Part shown: positions 29,859-41,200 of the stretch, piece after piece
Layout: each line of letters starts with the position of its first letter
Numbering within the stretch: the stretch's first letter is position 1
Assembly (NCBI RefSeq): GCF_000006565.2
Contig: NC_031475.1
Span: 951,535 to 1,015,534, forward strand
Length of the DNA stretch: 64,000 bases
Reading direction: 5' to 3'
Origin: Toxoplasma gondii ME49
Lineage: Eukaryota; Apicomplexa; Conoidasida; Eucoccidiorida; Sarcocystidae
Notes under the pieces: generated by a model
What the model was told of the DNA's origin: nothing
What the model saw: only the letters and a program-made list of their open reading frames with translations
Database searches by the model: none
Translations under genes and position numbers: made by a program

Positions 29859-32245
29859 CTTGCCTGCTTCGTCTGCGCGGGAGACGCGAGGAACGGAGAA
29901 GCGAGCGTCAGAGTCCGGAGAAGAAGACGTCTGCTCGGCGCGCGAGGAGGTAGGGGAGTCTCTCGCGTTTGCAGCTGCCCACCCTGCGACGGCTTCGCGT
30001 CGCGTCCCCGGCTCGCGCTCGCATGCTCCTCCTTCTCTCTTCGCTTTCCTCTCCGGCTCTCTGTCTGGAGGTAGATGACTAACGGGAGATAGAGAGAGGA
30101 TGAAGAGAGAGAGGATGAAGAGAGATAGAGATTAAGGTCCAATCGTGAGAAGCAAGGCGAAAGGGAGGGAAAAGGGAGGGAAGAGCGAGGGAAGACGTAG
30201 AAAGAACGGAAAGACCAGAGGGGGAGCCTGTGAAAGAGAAGCAGCAAGAAGAAGAGAAGAGGCGATGGGTGGAGCAGACAAAAGAAAAGAAGGAACAGCA
30301 TGCGAGAGAGACCGAGGAGAGCCAGCGGCAGGGCAGGGGATGGGATGGAGGAGCGGGGGAGGCAAACGCGAAGCGGAGTTCCCAGTCAGGCAGAGAGGAG
30401 GAGCAAGTGAAGAAAGATCGGCGAAGCCAAGTTGCGAGAGGACAAAGCTTGTGCAGCTTGAGATCCAACTGCGTCGGGGTCGGCCTCCAGAAAAAGCAGG
30501 TTCGAGGAAGGAAAGAGAAGAAGAGTTTCCGAGAAAGAAGTCTGTACAGACCTCCGTTGCCTTCTTTTTGAGAAGGCGCCGGCAAAGCAGACAGGAGACA
30601 GCGGTTCTTGTGCATATGCGAGAAGATCTTGGAGAAACCAGTTGCAACGAGGACCGGGGGGAGACCGGTTTCTTTTTCTCCGGGCCGACAGCGATCGCCT
30701 TCGGTCGGAGTGGAGAGGAGAGTTCTCGCTCGTTTTTTTGCTCGGAGGCCGCCGACGCGTCGGCGTCTCTCCTCTTCGTTCCGCGCCACCGTCGCTGCTT
30801 TCTATCGACGCAAGCAGCTCCGGCAGAGAGAGGTTCCCCGAAAGTTTCCGGTGAAGGAGAAGGCCCAGATGAAGACGAAGCAGGGGGGAAGGCCGCTGAG
30901 GCAGTGGACTTCCGGCGAGTCTTTTTTCTCTGTTTTTTTCTGGACTCGACGCAGGTGGACACAGACGCCTACGCACAGACAGCGCGGCGACCCAGAGGAG
31001 ACGCCTTCAGAGAAAAAAGAGAGCTTTTTCAGCGCTGCCGTCAGACTCGAGACTCGCACCACTCGCGCCGCACACACCCCTGCGGTCCTCTCCTCCCTGA
31101 GGTTCTCCCCAGAAGTCGAGTCTTTTCGCCAGGAAAGGCGTTCCTCACTTCATCTGGAGAATCCTCCTCAAAACGCGTTTTCTCCTCTCTCGTCTCCCTC
31201 ACTCCACCTCAACTTGGCACCCTCCTCCCCCCTGTCTTGTTCGCTTTTCACAGTGCGCCCGGCAACGGTGGGTGGAGATGAGCAGGCGCCCTCCTCCTCT
31301 TCTTCCACCAAGGCCGTCTTTGCGTTTTCTTCGCCGCCTCCGCTCTCGCTTCTTCCTGTTGCTGGCTTGAACGTTGCTGGCCGCCAGACGCGTCTGCCTC
31401 TGCCTCTCTTTTTTTTCAACGTCCAGTTTCATCCCCCGTCTCCGATCCGAGAGACCTCGCCGCACATGCATCCGTCTCTCCCGCGACTCGGCCCCCGCGT
31501 ACGCAAAGTCGCAGTGAAAGAACCTCCCTCTCTTGTCTTGTCACTTCGAAAGCCTTTCTTCTTGCTTTTCGTCTCCAAGATCCGCTTTCCTGCCTGTCTG
31601 CTTTCTCTCTCTTCCGCCTTTTGACAGTTCTTGGAAAGCATCGCACAGCTGCCCACGAGCAGGAGGAGAAAAGCGCGGCAGAGACACAGAGAAAGAGAGA
31701 GAGAGATAGACAGAGACAGCGAGAAATGACAGAGAGAAGGAGGGAGAGAGGAGACACGAGAGAACAGCAGAGGAGAGAGAGCGAGGTCGAGAACGGGGAT
31801 CTTCAGCGAACAAGAACTCTCAATCTTGAACGCATGTGGACAAGCGCTTACGCATGTACTTGCGACGGTGTGTGTACATGAAAGTGGAACTTGATGCGAC
31901 GAAAGACTCTAAATGCTTCTTCTCCAGTGGTCATGCCTGGGTCCGCCTTGTTGTTTGTTGCTGCGCCTTCCTCTTCTTCCCCTTGGTCTCCTGCCTGTCT
32001 TCTCTCTTGCATTCAAGACAAACTCGCTCGGTCTCCTCTGTCTGCTGCTTCGTGTGTGTCTCTCTTTTTTCGACCGCTCTTCTCTCCGACCTGCTCGGAC
32101 AAAGGACTCTCCATCTCTGCCTTCTTCTCGGTTTCATCTTTGTTCTCGTCTCCAGCCTCCTCCTATCCTTCTCTCTCTCTTCTCTCTCTTCTCGCTCTCC
32201 TCTCTCTCTTTCTCGCTTTCTCCTTCTCTTTGTCATGGGCGGACT
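29859..32245. promoter_or_regulatory. Divergent intergenic region between ASH2-like and separase genes
   Basis: About 2.4 kb between two start codons pointing away from each other. The left part (30080-30300) is purine-rich and the right part (about 31905-32240) is strongly pyrimidine-rich on the plus strand. Several long frames exist on both strands but none shows a recognisable domain. Undetected 5' exons of the ASH2-like gene could lie here. Confidence 0.45.
31905..32245 (+). promoter_or_regulatory. Pyrimidine-rich leader of the separase gene with out-of-frame upstream ATGs
   Basis: A CTCT/TTCTC-rich tract of about 300 bp ends at the chosen start ATG (32246). An ATG at 32235 is out of frame and overlaps the start. 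An in-frame ATG at 31913 would add about 111 residues of Leu/Ser/Phe translation of this same tract, which looks like untranslated leader rather than protein. Confidence 0.5.
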
Positions 32246-35200
32246 ATGGATGAGAACCATGACCCTCCCTCGGCAGAGAGGCCTCGAGAGGCCGAGGAGG
32301 TTTCGCCTTCTCCGGTGGAGAGTCCGAAGCTTGCGCATGGAATGCGCAGGCAGAAGCGAGCGCGAGGCGAGGAAGTCGAGACCGAGCGGGAGGACAAAAC
32401 ACTGCGAAAAAAATGCAGGCCTTCCTCTACTTCTTCAGGTGCCTATGCGTTAACTCCTCCTTGTCGCCTCTCTTCTCCTTCACCGTCTTCTTCGTCCTCC
32501 GCTTCTGCCTCTTCGTCGTCCGCCTCTTCTTCGTCTGCCTCTTCTCCTCTCTCTTTGTCTTCCTTCTCGGCTTCCTCTTCTTTTCCTTCTGTCTCTTCTG
32601 CCTGTTCTGAAACTCGGAACTATCGGCAGAAGCGCGTCTTGCTTGGAGGAGCAGAAGAGCATGATGGAGAGGCCTGGCTCTCGGCTGTCAAGACGCTGGT
32701 TAGCGGAACTCTTCGAGCGTCTCCATCTCCTTCACTCCTCGCTTGTCCTGCTTGTCTCTCTTCTTCTCCCCAGTCTTTCTCTCTCTCGCCGCAACTCTCG
32801 TTGTCTTCTCCTTCTCTTCCTCCTCCTTCTTCGCCTTCGTCGCCTTCTTCGCCTTCTCATTCTTTTTCTTCTGCTTTCCTTTCTTCGTTTTCTCGTCTGC
32901 TTTCTTCCTTGGCTCCTGGCGAGAGGGCTGAGCGCCTCTTCTCTGCAGAGTCTTCTCGTCCCTGCGGCGGGTGCCTTGCATGCGGTCACAGGCGACTTTC
33001 TGCGCTGGTGACTTCTCTTGTCGCTAAGAGGAAACCTCCCAGCGAGCGAGATGACAGAGCGTCTTCAGCGCGAGCTTCGGCGACTCGTCAAGCAGCGCAT
33101 GCTTCCCCGTTCTCAGACGATTCTCGCGCTTCACTGTCTTCATCTGTGACAGACAGGGTCTCCCTTCCACGTTCCTCTTCGTCGCCTCCTGTATCTTTTT
33201 TTTCAGCTTCTCTGCTTCACACAGAAGCTGCTTTTCGGGAGCCGGAGACGACGAGTTCTGCAGCGCAGATCCTCTGCTTGGTTCTCCGTGTCTCCCTAGC
33301 TTATCTGGAAAACGAATTGCCCTCCTCAGCGAATGCACGCTCTCCCCTTTCTTCGTCTTCCCCGCTCTCCCTTTCTTCTTCATCGTCTTCTTCCTTGTCG
33401 TCCTCTTCTTCGTCTTCTTCGGAGATCCGCCTTCAAGCCTGTCTCTCTGTGCTTCTTCTTGCGCTCTCGGGACTCAACCTCCTGCTTCACCTTTCGCGTC
33501 CCCGCACTCGGTTGTCGCCAGAGGCGTCTTCGAGCTCTGCGTTCTCATCGGTGTCTTCTCTCCTCTCTCCCTCGTCGTTGTCTCCGCTGGAGCTTCCGCG
33601 GCTGTCCGCCTTCTCGCTTCAGTCTTCAAGGCCTGCGGGAGTTCTCCCTGGGGAGGCGCAGCCGGCGAGAGCCGTTACCTCGAGTCTACGCAGGCCTCGA
33701 GAGACGCCAAGAGGAGAGAAACGAGAGGAATCGAAAGCCGAAGCGAATAGGAACGAGACCACGATCTGGACCTCGAGCTACCGCGCATCTCTGCGGATCC
33801 TCCAATTTGCCTCTCGAGTGCTCTCTTCTTCTCGGTCTGGTGGCGTCACTGGGCGATGGATTGCAGGTGCGAGACAGGGCGAACTTGCGGGGGTGAGTCT
33901 CGTCCTTTCGCGGAGGCTCCTCGATCGGCTTCTCTCTCACTTGGTCTGCCGGATTTCCGCTGCATGCGCCACCAACGCTCAAACAGTGAAACACCCAAGC
34001 CATAGCCTTCCTCGAGAGCATGCGGCTGGCGTCGCCCACCTGGCGTCTGTCTCGGCTTCCTCGTCTTCTTCTTGTTCTCCTCCTTCTCCTTCTTCTTGGG
34101 AGTCTTCTCTCCTCTCTGTCGCTGCGCTGCTGCAAGGCGAGGCAGGCTTCTGCGGGTCGCTCGCGGACAGCTTGGGCCTCTCTGTTCGTTTTCATCTGGC
34201 CATTGTTGCGTTGTCTTTGGACTCGGAAGCGGCGGACGGAGGAAGGTCTGTAGATGGCGACGAAAATGGCGACAAGCCGGGGAAGCCGGAGAGCCTCGAG
34301 CGATCCAACAGCCGCGTCGTGGGCAGACCAGAAGCGACAGAGTTCGCGAGACGTCACGCACGAGGAGGCGCGTCCTCCGCCGTCGAGGCACCGTCGACAG
34401 AAAGCGAGGATACGAAAAAAAGAAGAGAGGGAAACGCAGAAATCGGCACTCTTTCTCTCGCCTGTCAAGGCCTGCTTGATATGCCATGGGAGGCCCTGAC
34501 CGGGGCGCTTCTCTTGGGGAGGCTCTTTCAAAAAAGGACGCTGAAGGAGCACGGCGAAGAGACGTCGAGAGAACACACTGCAAATCGGCCTCTGGACGCG
34601 AGAGTCGAAAATGCAAACGACCCAGAGAAATCAGACACAGAGCCACCCGGCGCGGCCTCACTACCTGTTCTCTCTGTCTCGCCTGTCTGTCCTGCAAGTT
34701 CTTTTGCTTCCTATTCTCTCGCTTGCATACATGTCCTCTCAGTGCCGGATGCGATTCTCCTTCCTCTCCGTCGTCTCGTCGCTTCGCTGTCTCTCAAAGA
34801 GACTGACACAGTTTCCTCTGCACCGGAGAAGACGGCGCGAGGTGAGCGAGGCTCGTCGGCATTCTCTCTCTGGCGCTGGGCTCGCTGCTTGCAAACTCAA
34901 TAAGTGCAGCAGTGTATGTACACCCTGCGTCTGCATGCGGAAGTCTTCTGGGCGTCTTTCAGAGACTACGCAGAGATCGAGGTGCGGTGTGCGTCCTCGT
35001 CTCGGATGAACTCTCGCTTTGTCAGATTTGCATCAAGAAACGGAATTCGACGCCTCTGTCACTGCTGGAGATCGTGTATGACCTCCACGTCTGCGTGAGT
35101 CGACATCTGCGCCTTTGGCCTGCCTGTCGTTTTCTCTCATTGCTCCCTTGTCCTCTCACTTTCTTCTTGTTTTCCGTCCAGGCGAAGACCCTCACTTGCT

Positions 35201-38200
35201 CGCACGGATCGGTCTCCAAGGGATGCGTCGCACTCTGCTGGCCTGGCTTCGCTCGGGTGTTTGGACAGCTGCCTTCGCGGAGGAGGCCGTTCAGAGGGCC
35301 CCGAAGGAGGTGGAGGCGCTTCTCCACCACTGCAAACAATTCGCGAAGTTGGCGGTCTCTCTGGAGCGACCAAGGCCTGACAAGAGCGAGGACGAGCGAA
35401 GAGGCGCGCGACGCGAGGCGACGAGGGATCTGAGTTCCGCCGCGTTCGACAGTGTCGACGATCTTCTGCTCGTCTGTTCAGAGCTGACATCTGTTTTCGC
35501 GTCCTCCTCTTCCATGGCCTCGCCGTCGGCTGAGTGCGACCGCTCTTCTCCCTCCGTCTCCTCTCCCTGTCTCCCCCCTTCTCAGTTCCTCGTCGCCGTT
35601 GCTCCATTCGATGCGTGCGCCGGACTGATTCTTGCTGACGGCCATCCTTTTTTCTCTTCTTCTTTCTCGTCTCGCTCTTCTTCTTCTTTCTCTTCTCTCT
35701 CTTCGACGCGGCCTCGGTGCCTGCACTCTGCCGAGGGCGAGGGCGCCTGCGTTCGAAAGAGGTGCGACAGTAACGGCGAGGAGCCGGGGGAGAAAGCGGA
35801 GAGCGAGAATGCAGGCGACGCAAGAGGGGAAAAGAGCAAAGATGCGAAGCGGGTGAGGCAGGCCGCAGAGCTCGTCTGCCTCGTCTTCCGTCTGCGCCAC
35901 CAGGTCGCGCGTTCTCTCGCTCTCTGCCTTGAGAGGACGACGAAGGGCAAAGAACTGGAGCACCGGGGAAACGACCGTGCCGACGAAATGTCGAGCGACA
36001 AGCAAGGGGACAAGAGAGCAGAGAAAAGAGCAGAAAAGGGAGAGAGGCGCACGGAGCCTTCACGAGCTCGAGGGGTCCAGGAAGAGTTGCAAAGCAGAAG
36101 AGAAGCGTCGATCGTCTTGCGCGAAGAATCGCCGAGACACACAGAGGAAAGCATTTGTGAAATACTCGCAATGTGCCGCCTCGACGCGTTTCTCTGTACC
36201 CTCACTTGGAGACTCGCACCTTTCCTTATCCACATCCCATCTTTGTCTTCCTCTCTCTCCTCTTCTTCTGGCGCGTTTGTTTCGTTTCCTTCTTTTGCTT
36301 CTGCGGCCTCTCGCTCCTCTTCATCGTCGTCTTATCCCTCTTCCTTCTCTATCTCTGCTTCGGCGTCTCTCTCACCATTCGAAAGCTGGATCGCGTCTGC
36401 GGAGTTCAACGCAAATTCCCTCGGTCGCCACCTGGAGCTTTTGCTGAGCTGCATTCGCCCTTCGTCACCGCATTCTCGACTTCCGTCATCGCGTCCTTCC
36501 TCTGTTTCTTCTTGTGCGCCTGCCCCCCTGGCGTCGTCGTCTCGGTCGTCTTCTGTTGCTTCTTGGATAGGGCAAGAAGCCGCGAATTTTGGCGAGGAAA
36601 TCGAAGACCTCTGCGAGGCAGTGGCACAGGCGTCTTCCGGCTGGTGCCAAGTTTTTCTTCCTTCTCTCTTGAGCGCGAGCGACGGCCCCCCGCGAGAGGT
36701 GGGGAACAGAGTGGAGACTTTCCGAGAGAGGGGAGGGGCGACGCCGAGACTCCCAGGTGATGACGCAGAAGCAGACGGCGACCGCAGACGCGAAGGCAAG
36801 GACGAACTCACAGATAACCGTCGCTTGCTTTCGAGCACTGAGAGACTCGTCACCTCGACGTTTCGCGTCTTGCTTCGATCCGCGCAAACGGTCTTTCTAT
36901 TCAGTGAATGGATTCGAACCGCAAGTGCCACGATGGACTCTTCTTCACCCTCGTTTGCTTCTTCTGCCTGCTGTCTTGGACCGTCTCGTTCTGGGGGTGC
37001 GTCGCCTTCTTCTGTCTCTGCGTCGTCGCTCTCGTCCTCGTCTGCCGCGGCTTCGCCTTCTCTCCCGCCTTTCGTTTTCTCGTTCTCCACTCCGCGACCG
37101 TGCACCGGCCGGGGGTGTTTCCCCGAGCTGGGGCGCGCGCGCATGCGTCTGGAGCGCCTGGTCGCAGGCTTGGTCCGCGGCCGGCGAAAAGGCAACGAGG
37201 AGGCAGAAGCGGAGGCCAAAGACGCCGCTTGGGGGAAACGAGAAGCTTCGCCTTTCTGCTTCGAGGGTGGGTCTGCACTGCGCGCGAGCTTCGTTCTTCT
37301 CCGCCTTTTTACGAGACTCGCCATCGACTCGAACCTCCAGCGTCTCCAGAGCAAGACGACCAAGTCACCTCTCAACAGGCGCTGCAGGTCGGCACTCGCG
37401 GCAGATGCAGACTCGGTGAAACCGGCGGACGCGCAGAAGGTCGCGAAGCCGGTGGTCGCGACAGACGCCCCCAGGAGCCGCGAAGGCGGCGGCCTGAAGA
37501 GCGACGAGGAAAATGAAGACGCGAGCCCGGTTGCAACAGAGGACGAATCGGAGAAAACAGTAAGAGCGTTCTCACCTTCCTGAACTCGTGAGGGACTGGC
37601 CATGGTGCGAACGCAATCGACCGAGAACAAGAAACAGTCAAGCAGCTTGCAGGGGTAGATGGCGGACTTGCCTTCCCAGGCTGCTTTGTGGGGTCCCACC
37701 AATGTCTCCCGCTTCTTCCCCGTTCTTTCTTCTGTCTCGTCTTCCCGCGTCCTGCCGTCCAAGTCTCTCTAGCCGCGGCTCTCCTTTCCTGTGAATGTCT
37801 GTCTGTCTGTGTGTCCTCGCAGCTTCTCTCGCCTTGGCATTCAGTTGCCCGCGTCTTCGCCGAAGCCCTGCAGGCATGGCGAAGTGACTTCCTTCTTCCT
37901 CTCGAACCTTTCTGTCCGCGGCAGGCCGCTTGCGCCTCGTGCGAGGCGGCGCCCACGACGCCGGACTGCTGGCGAGCCTTCTTGCCTGTGCCGGAGATTC
38001 TTTTTTCGCGCTTTACGCGCGAAGTTATTTCCTCCGCCAGGCGGCGCTTCTGCAGAGCCGACGCCCTCGCGGCCTTCCCAGCCTTCCTCAGCGAAGGCAT
38101 TCTCCCTTCCCTTCGCCTCCTCGTCTCCTCGCCACCCTTTCGCGTCTCCTCTGTCTCCGCGCTCGAGACGCGCAGGCAGCCTGCAGGCCCCGACGCGGGA

Positions 38201-41200
38201 GAGAGAGAAAAAAAAGAACAAAATCGAGCACAAGCCAGTGGAGAAGAAGACTCCGAAGAAGCAAGGAGCGGAGCAGAAGTCAAGCGAGGAGATGTGCACG
38301 GCAAAGACGCGGCAGACGCTGGCGTTGCTGGTGTGCGTGGACGGTCACGGGGCGACAGGGAACGAGAAGAGGAGGAAGGAAGAAGGCGACATGCGACAGT
38401 AGACCTGGAGTCTCGAGGACCGTCCGAGAGGCTTCTGGAGGGAGGGGAAAGCACAGGAGTGAAGGCGCATGCGTTAGGTAAGAGTTCAGACTCTGAGGAA
38501 GCCTTCTTCGGGGACCAGGCGAAACAAGAGAAACGCGCGTTTCTCGCAGATGGACTCGCTTCGTCTCTCTCAGGCGCTTCGTCTCAGTCGCCTCTTTTGA
38601 TGCGTCGCCGGTGGAGAGAGCACGCTGCTCGACGCGCCGGCGTCTGTTCACCTGAAAGGAAGCATATGACTTCTCTCGCTTCTCTTTCTGAATCGCCTTC
38701 ATTGTCGGTGGCTTCATCTTCTGCTCCTTCCGCCCCTACTCCTCTCTCTTCCTCTGCTGCGTCTTCGTTCTCTCGAGAGGCAGAAGGAGAAGAAGAAAGG
38801 AGAGAGACGAAAGGAGACGACGGGTGGCGGACGCCTGTTCGCAGGACTGCAGAAGCTGCGCAAGTTTGGACGAAGAGATGCGAAGGAGACACAACAGTCA
38901 AGAGAAACGAAGAACGATTTGAGAGCCGGGAAGAAGGATCTGACGATGGGGACTCCGATTCGCCGTTTTGTTCCCCCGTCTCTTCCGCCCGCTTCTCTCC
39001 TTTCTCTGAAGACGCTGCTTCCCCCCTGAGAACGCCCCCGCCTCGCAGCTCCAGACTGCATTCTTCTTCAGGTGAATCTCTCTCTGTTGTCACTCCACCG
39101 CCTCCTTTCTCTGCTCTCTCGCGCGACTCAGTGGTCTCTGCTGCGCCCTCGTCTTCTCCCTTCAGCGCCCCGAGAGGCAGGCGTCTGCCGGGGCATCGAA
39201 CGCCGCTCGGCAGTCGTCGCGCTGGCCGCGGCCTCAGTGCTCTACAGCAAAGTCGCATTTCTTCTGTTGTCTCTCCTCTCGCCTCCCTGCACACTCATCT
39301 TTCTCGCGACCCATTCTCTCCTGCTGCTTCTCCCAAGTCCTTTCCTTCTTGTCACCTTTCTCCCCTTTCTTCACGATCGTCTTCTCTCTCGCCTCTTTCT
39401 TCTCGCATTCCGTCTACTCGCTTTCCTTCTCCTTCGTCTCCTCTCCCCTCACGCCTTGCTTCCTCACCCTCCTCTTCCTCTGCTGGTAAGGCGTCTGACG
39501 CGCCTGTCTCTGCGGAAGCGGCGACGCACATGCCGCAGCGGGGAAGAGAGGTTTTTCAACGACGCGACCTGGAAACGCAAGAGGAAGTCTGTGAAGGCCA
39601 GCGAGACAGAGACGTCATTGGAAACGAAAGGGAGACTGCGAGGGGCGTCTTCGCTACAGAGCCTCCGACGCCAGCTCTGCGCGACCGCGAGGACAAACCG
39701 CACGCAGCCTCGCCTGTCTCTCATCTGCAGTCCCTACGGAGACTGAGAACTCCACGCCGCGAGGCAGTACCTCTTCTTCGTCACCACCACTCGGAGAAAG
39801 AAAAACAAGACGAGCCTCACACGAGAAGTCAAGTTCTCGAAGCGGAACTGGCCAAACGAAATCGCCCCTCCGACGACGTTGCTTCTTCTCCTTCGTCTCC
39901 GGCTTCTCCTTCGTCTCCTCTCTCCTCTCCTCTCTCCTCTCCTCTCTCCTCTCCTCTGTCTTCTGTGTCACTTGCCTCGTCTCAATTGCCTGCTTTGTTT
40001 GCGCCTCCTGTTTCTTCTCCTGCGTCTTTTCCCCTATCTCCCGCCCAGTTTGCATCGAGTACGATTTCTTCTTCTGTCAGCCAAAAGCGGACGTTCCCTT
40101 TGTCTGGTCCTCTGCCTGCGGGTGTCCTCGCGCCTTCTGCTCCGACGTCTCGCTGTGCTTCTTCCTCGAAAGAAAAAGAATTCAACTGCGTTGTTGTGAA
40201 CGCGCAGCGAGAAGAGGTTGAGTCTCCGCGACCAGGCCCGGAGCGCAATCTGCATGCTTGTCTGTCTGTCTCGGAGCCTTCGTCCTGTTGTTGGTCTTCC
40301 GACTTCCGCAGGTCGTTTCAGTCTCTGTTCGCGCCTCACCTTGAGGCCTTTGTCTTCGCTACCAAAGTGCTTCAAGACTCTCTGCTTGCCGCCAAGAACT
40401 ACGCCGGGGCCGGGCGCGCCGCGAGCGCCCTCCTGCACGAGGTGTACGTACACTGCAACGAGGTCCTGGTTGGCGCATGCAGTCTCTGTCTGCAGTCCGA
40501 TGCCACCCGACAGAAAGTGACGCATCTCGTCTCTTTCTTCGAGCCGACGACGCGTCGCCAGGAGGCAGACGACTCACAAGCAAGTGAAGAGGAGGAGGAG
40601 AAGAAGAAGAAAAAGTCGAAGGAGAAGGATGAATACGCTGAGGGAGAAGGAGGGGATAAGGGAGGAGGTTGGGTGAGAGAACGAGCGCGAGAAGGGAGAA
40701 GGATTGGACGACGGGGGAGGGAGCGCGGTCGTTCTCTCCAGCAGCAGACGCAGAGAAGAACAGACAGGGCTGAGGGTGAGAGTGACAGCGTCGGAAAGCG
40801 AGAGTTGGAGAATGCAGCAAGCGAAGTCGAAGAGGACGACTTCAGGAAGAAGAACGCGAGTCACATGTCCATGCTTGTTGAGGAAATAAGAGGCATTTTG
40901 AGGCGAGGTCTCAGGTCACATATTCAGGCGCTTCTGTCCCAAAAGACGACGATTCAACCTTACGTTCCTCTGTCTTCTTCGTCGCAAACAAAGTTTCAAC
41001 TTCCTTCTTTTGCCTCGTCGACCATTCGGTCGCCTCTTTCGCCTTGCGCCTCTCCCCGTACGTTCTCGTTTTTCTCGCTCCCTCGACTGTTACTCGATCC
41101 GCCTCACTCACAGTCTCACGCCGACTCGTACGGACCCAGTCACCAGCAGCCAGAGGAGATGTCGAAGCTCGGCGAAGGCGCTCACATCTCTTTCTCTCGT

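Noticed and set aside
30608..31624. Plus-strand frame of 338 codons between the ASH2-like and separase genes
   Set aside because: It begins within generic Ser/Arg/Pro translation, has no recognisable domain or clear splice partners, and lies in a skewed low-complexity spacer.
34911..35095. Candidate extra separase exon between 34841 and 35182
   Set aside because: It has plausible AG and GT borders, but including it breaks phase or brings in a stop, whereas direct joining of 34841 to 35182 is in phase.
36895..36935. tRNA T-loop-like sequence GGATTCGAACC
   Set aside because: It lies inside a separase coding exon, and no matching acceptor stem, D-arm or anticodon arm can be found around it.
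35336..37762. Long antisense open frames opposite separase exons (for example 36332-37762, 42178-43470 and 53131-54477, minus strand)
   Set aside because: They lie opposite a strongly supported coding strand, show no family resemblance, and come from Ser/Arg-rich codon composition that leaves few stops on the other strand.
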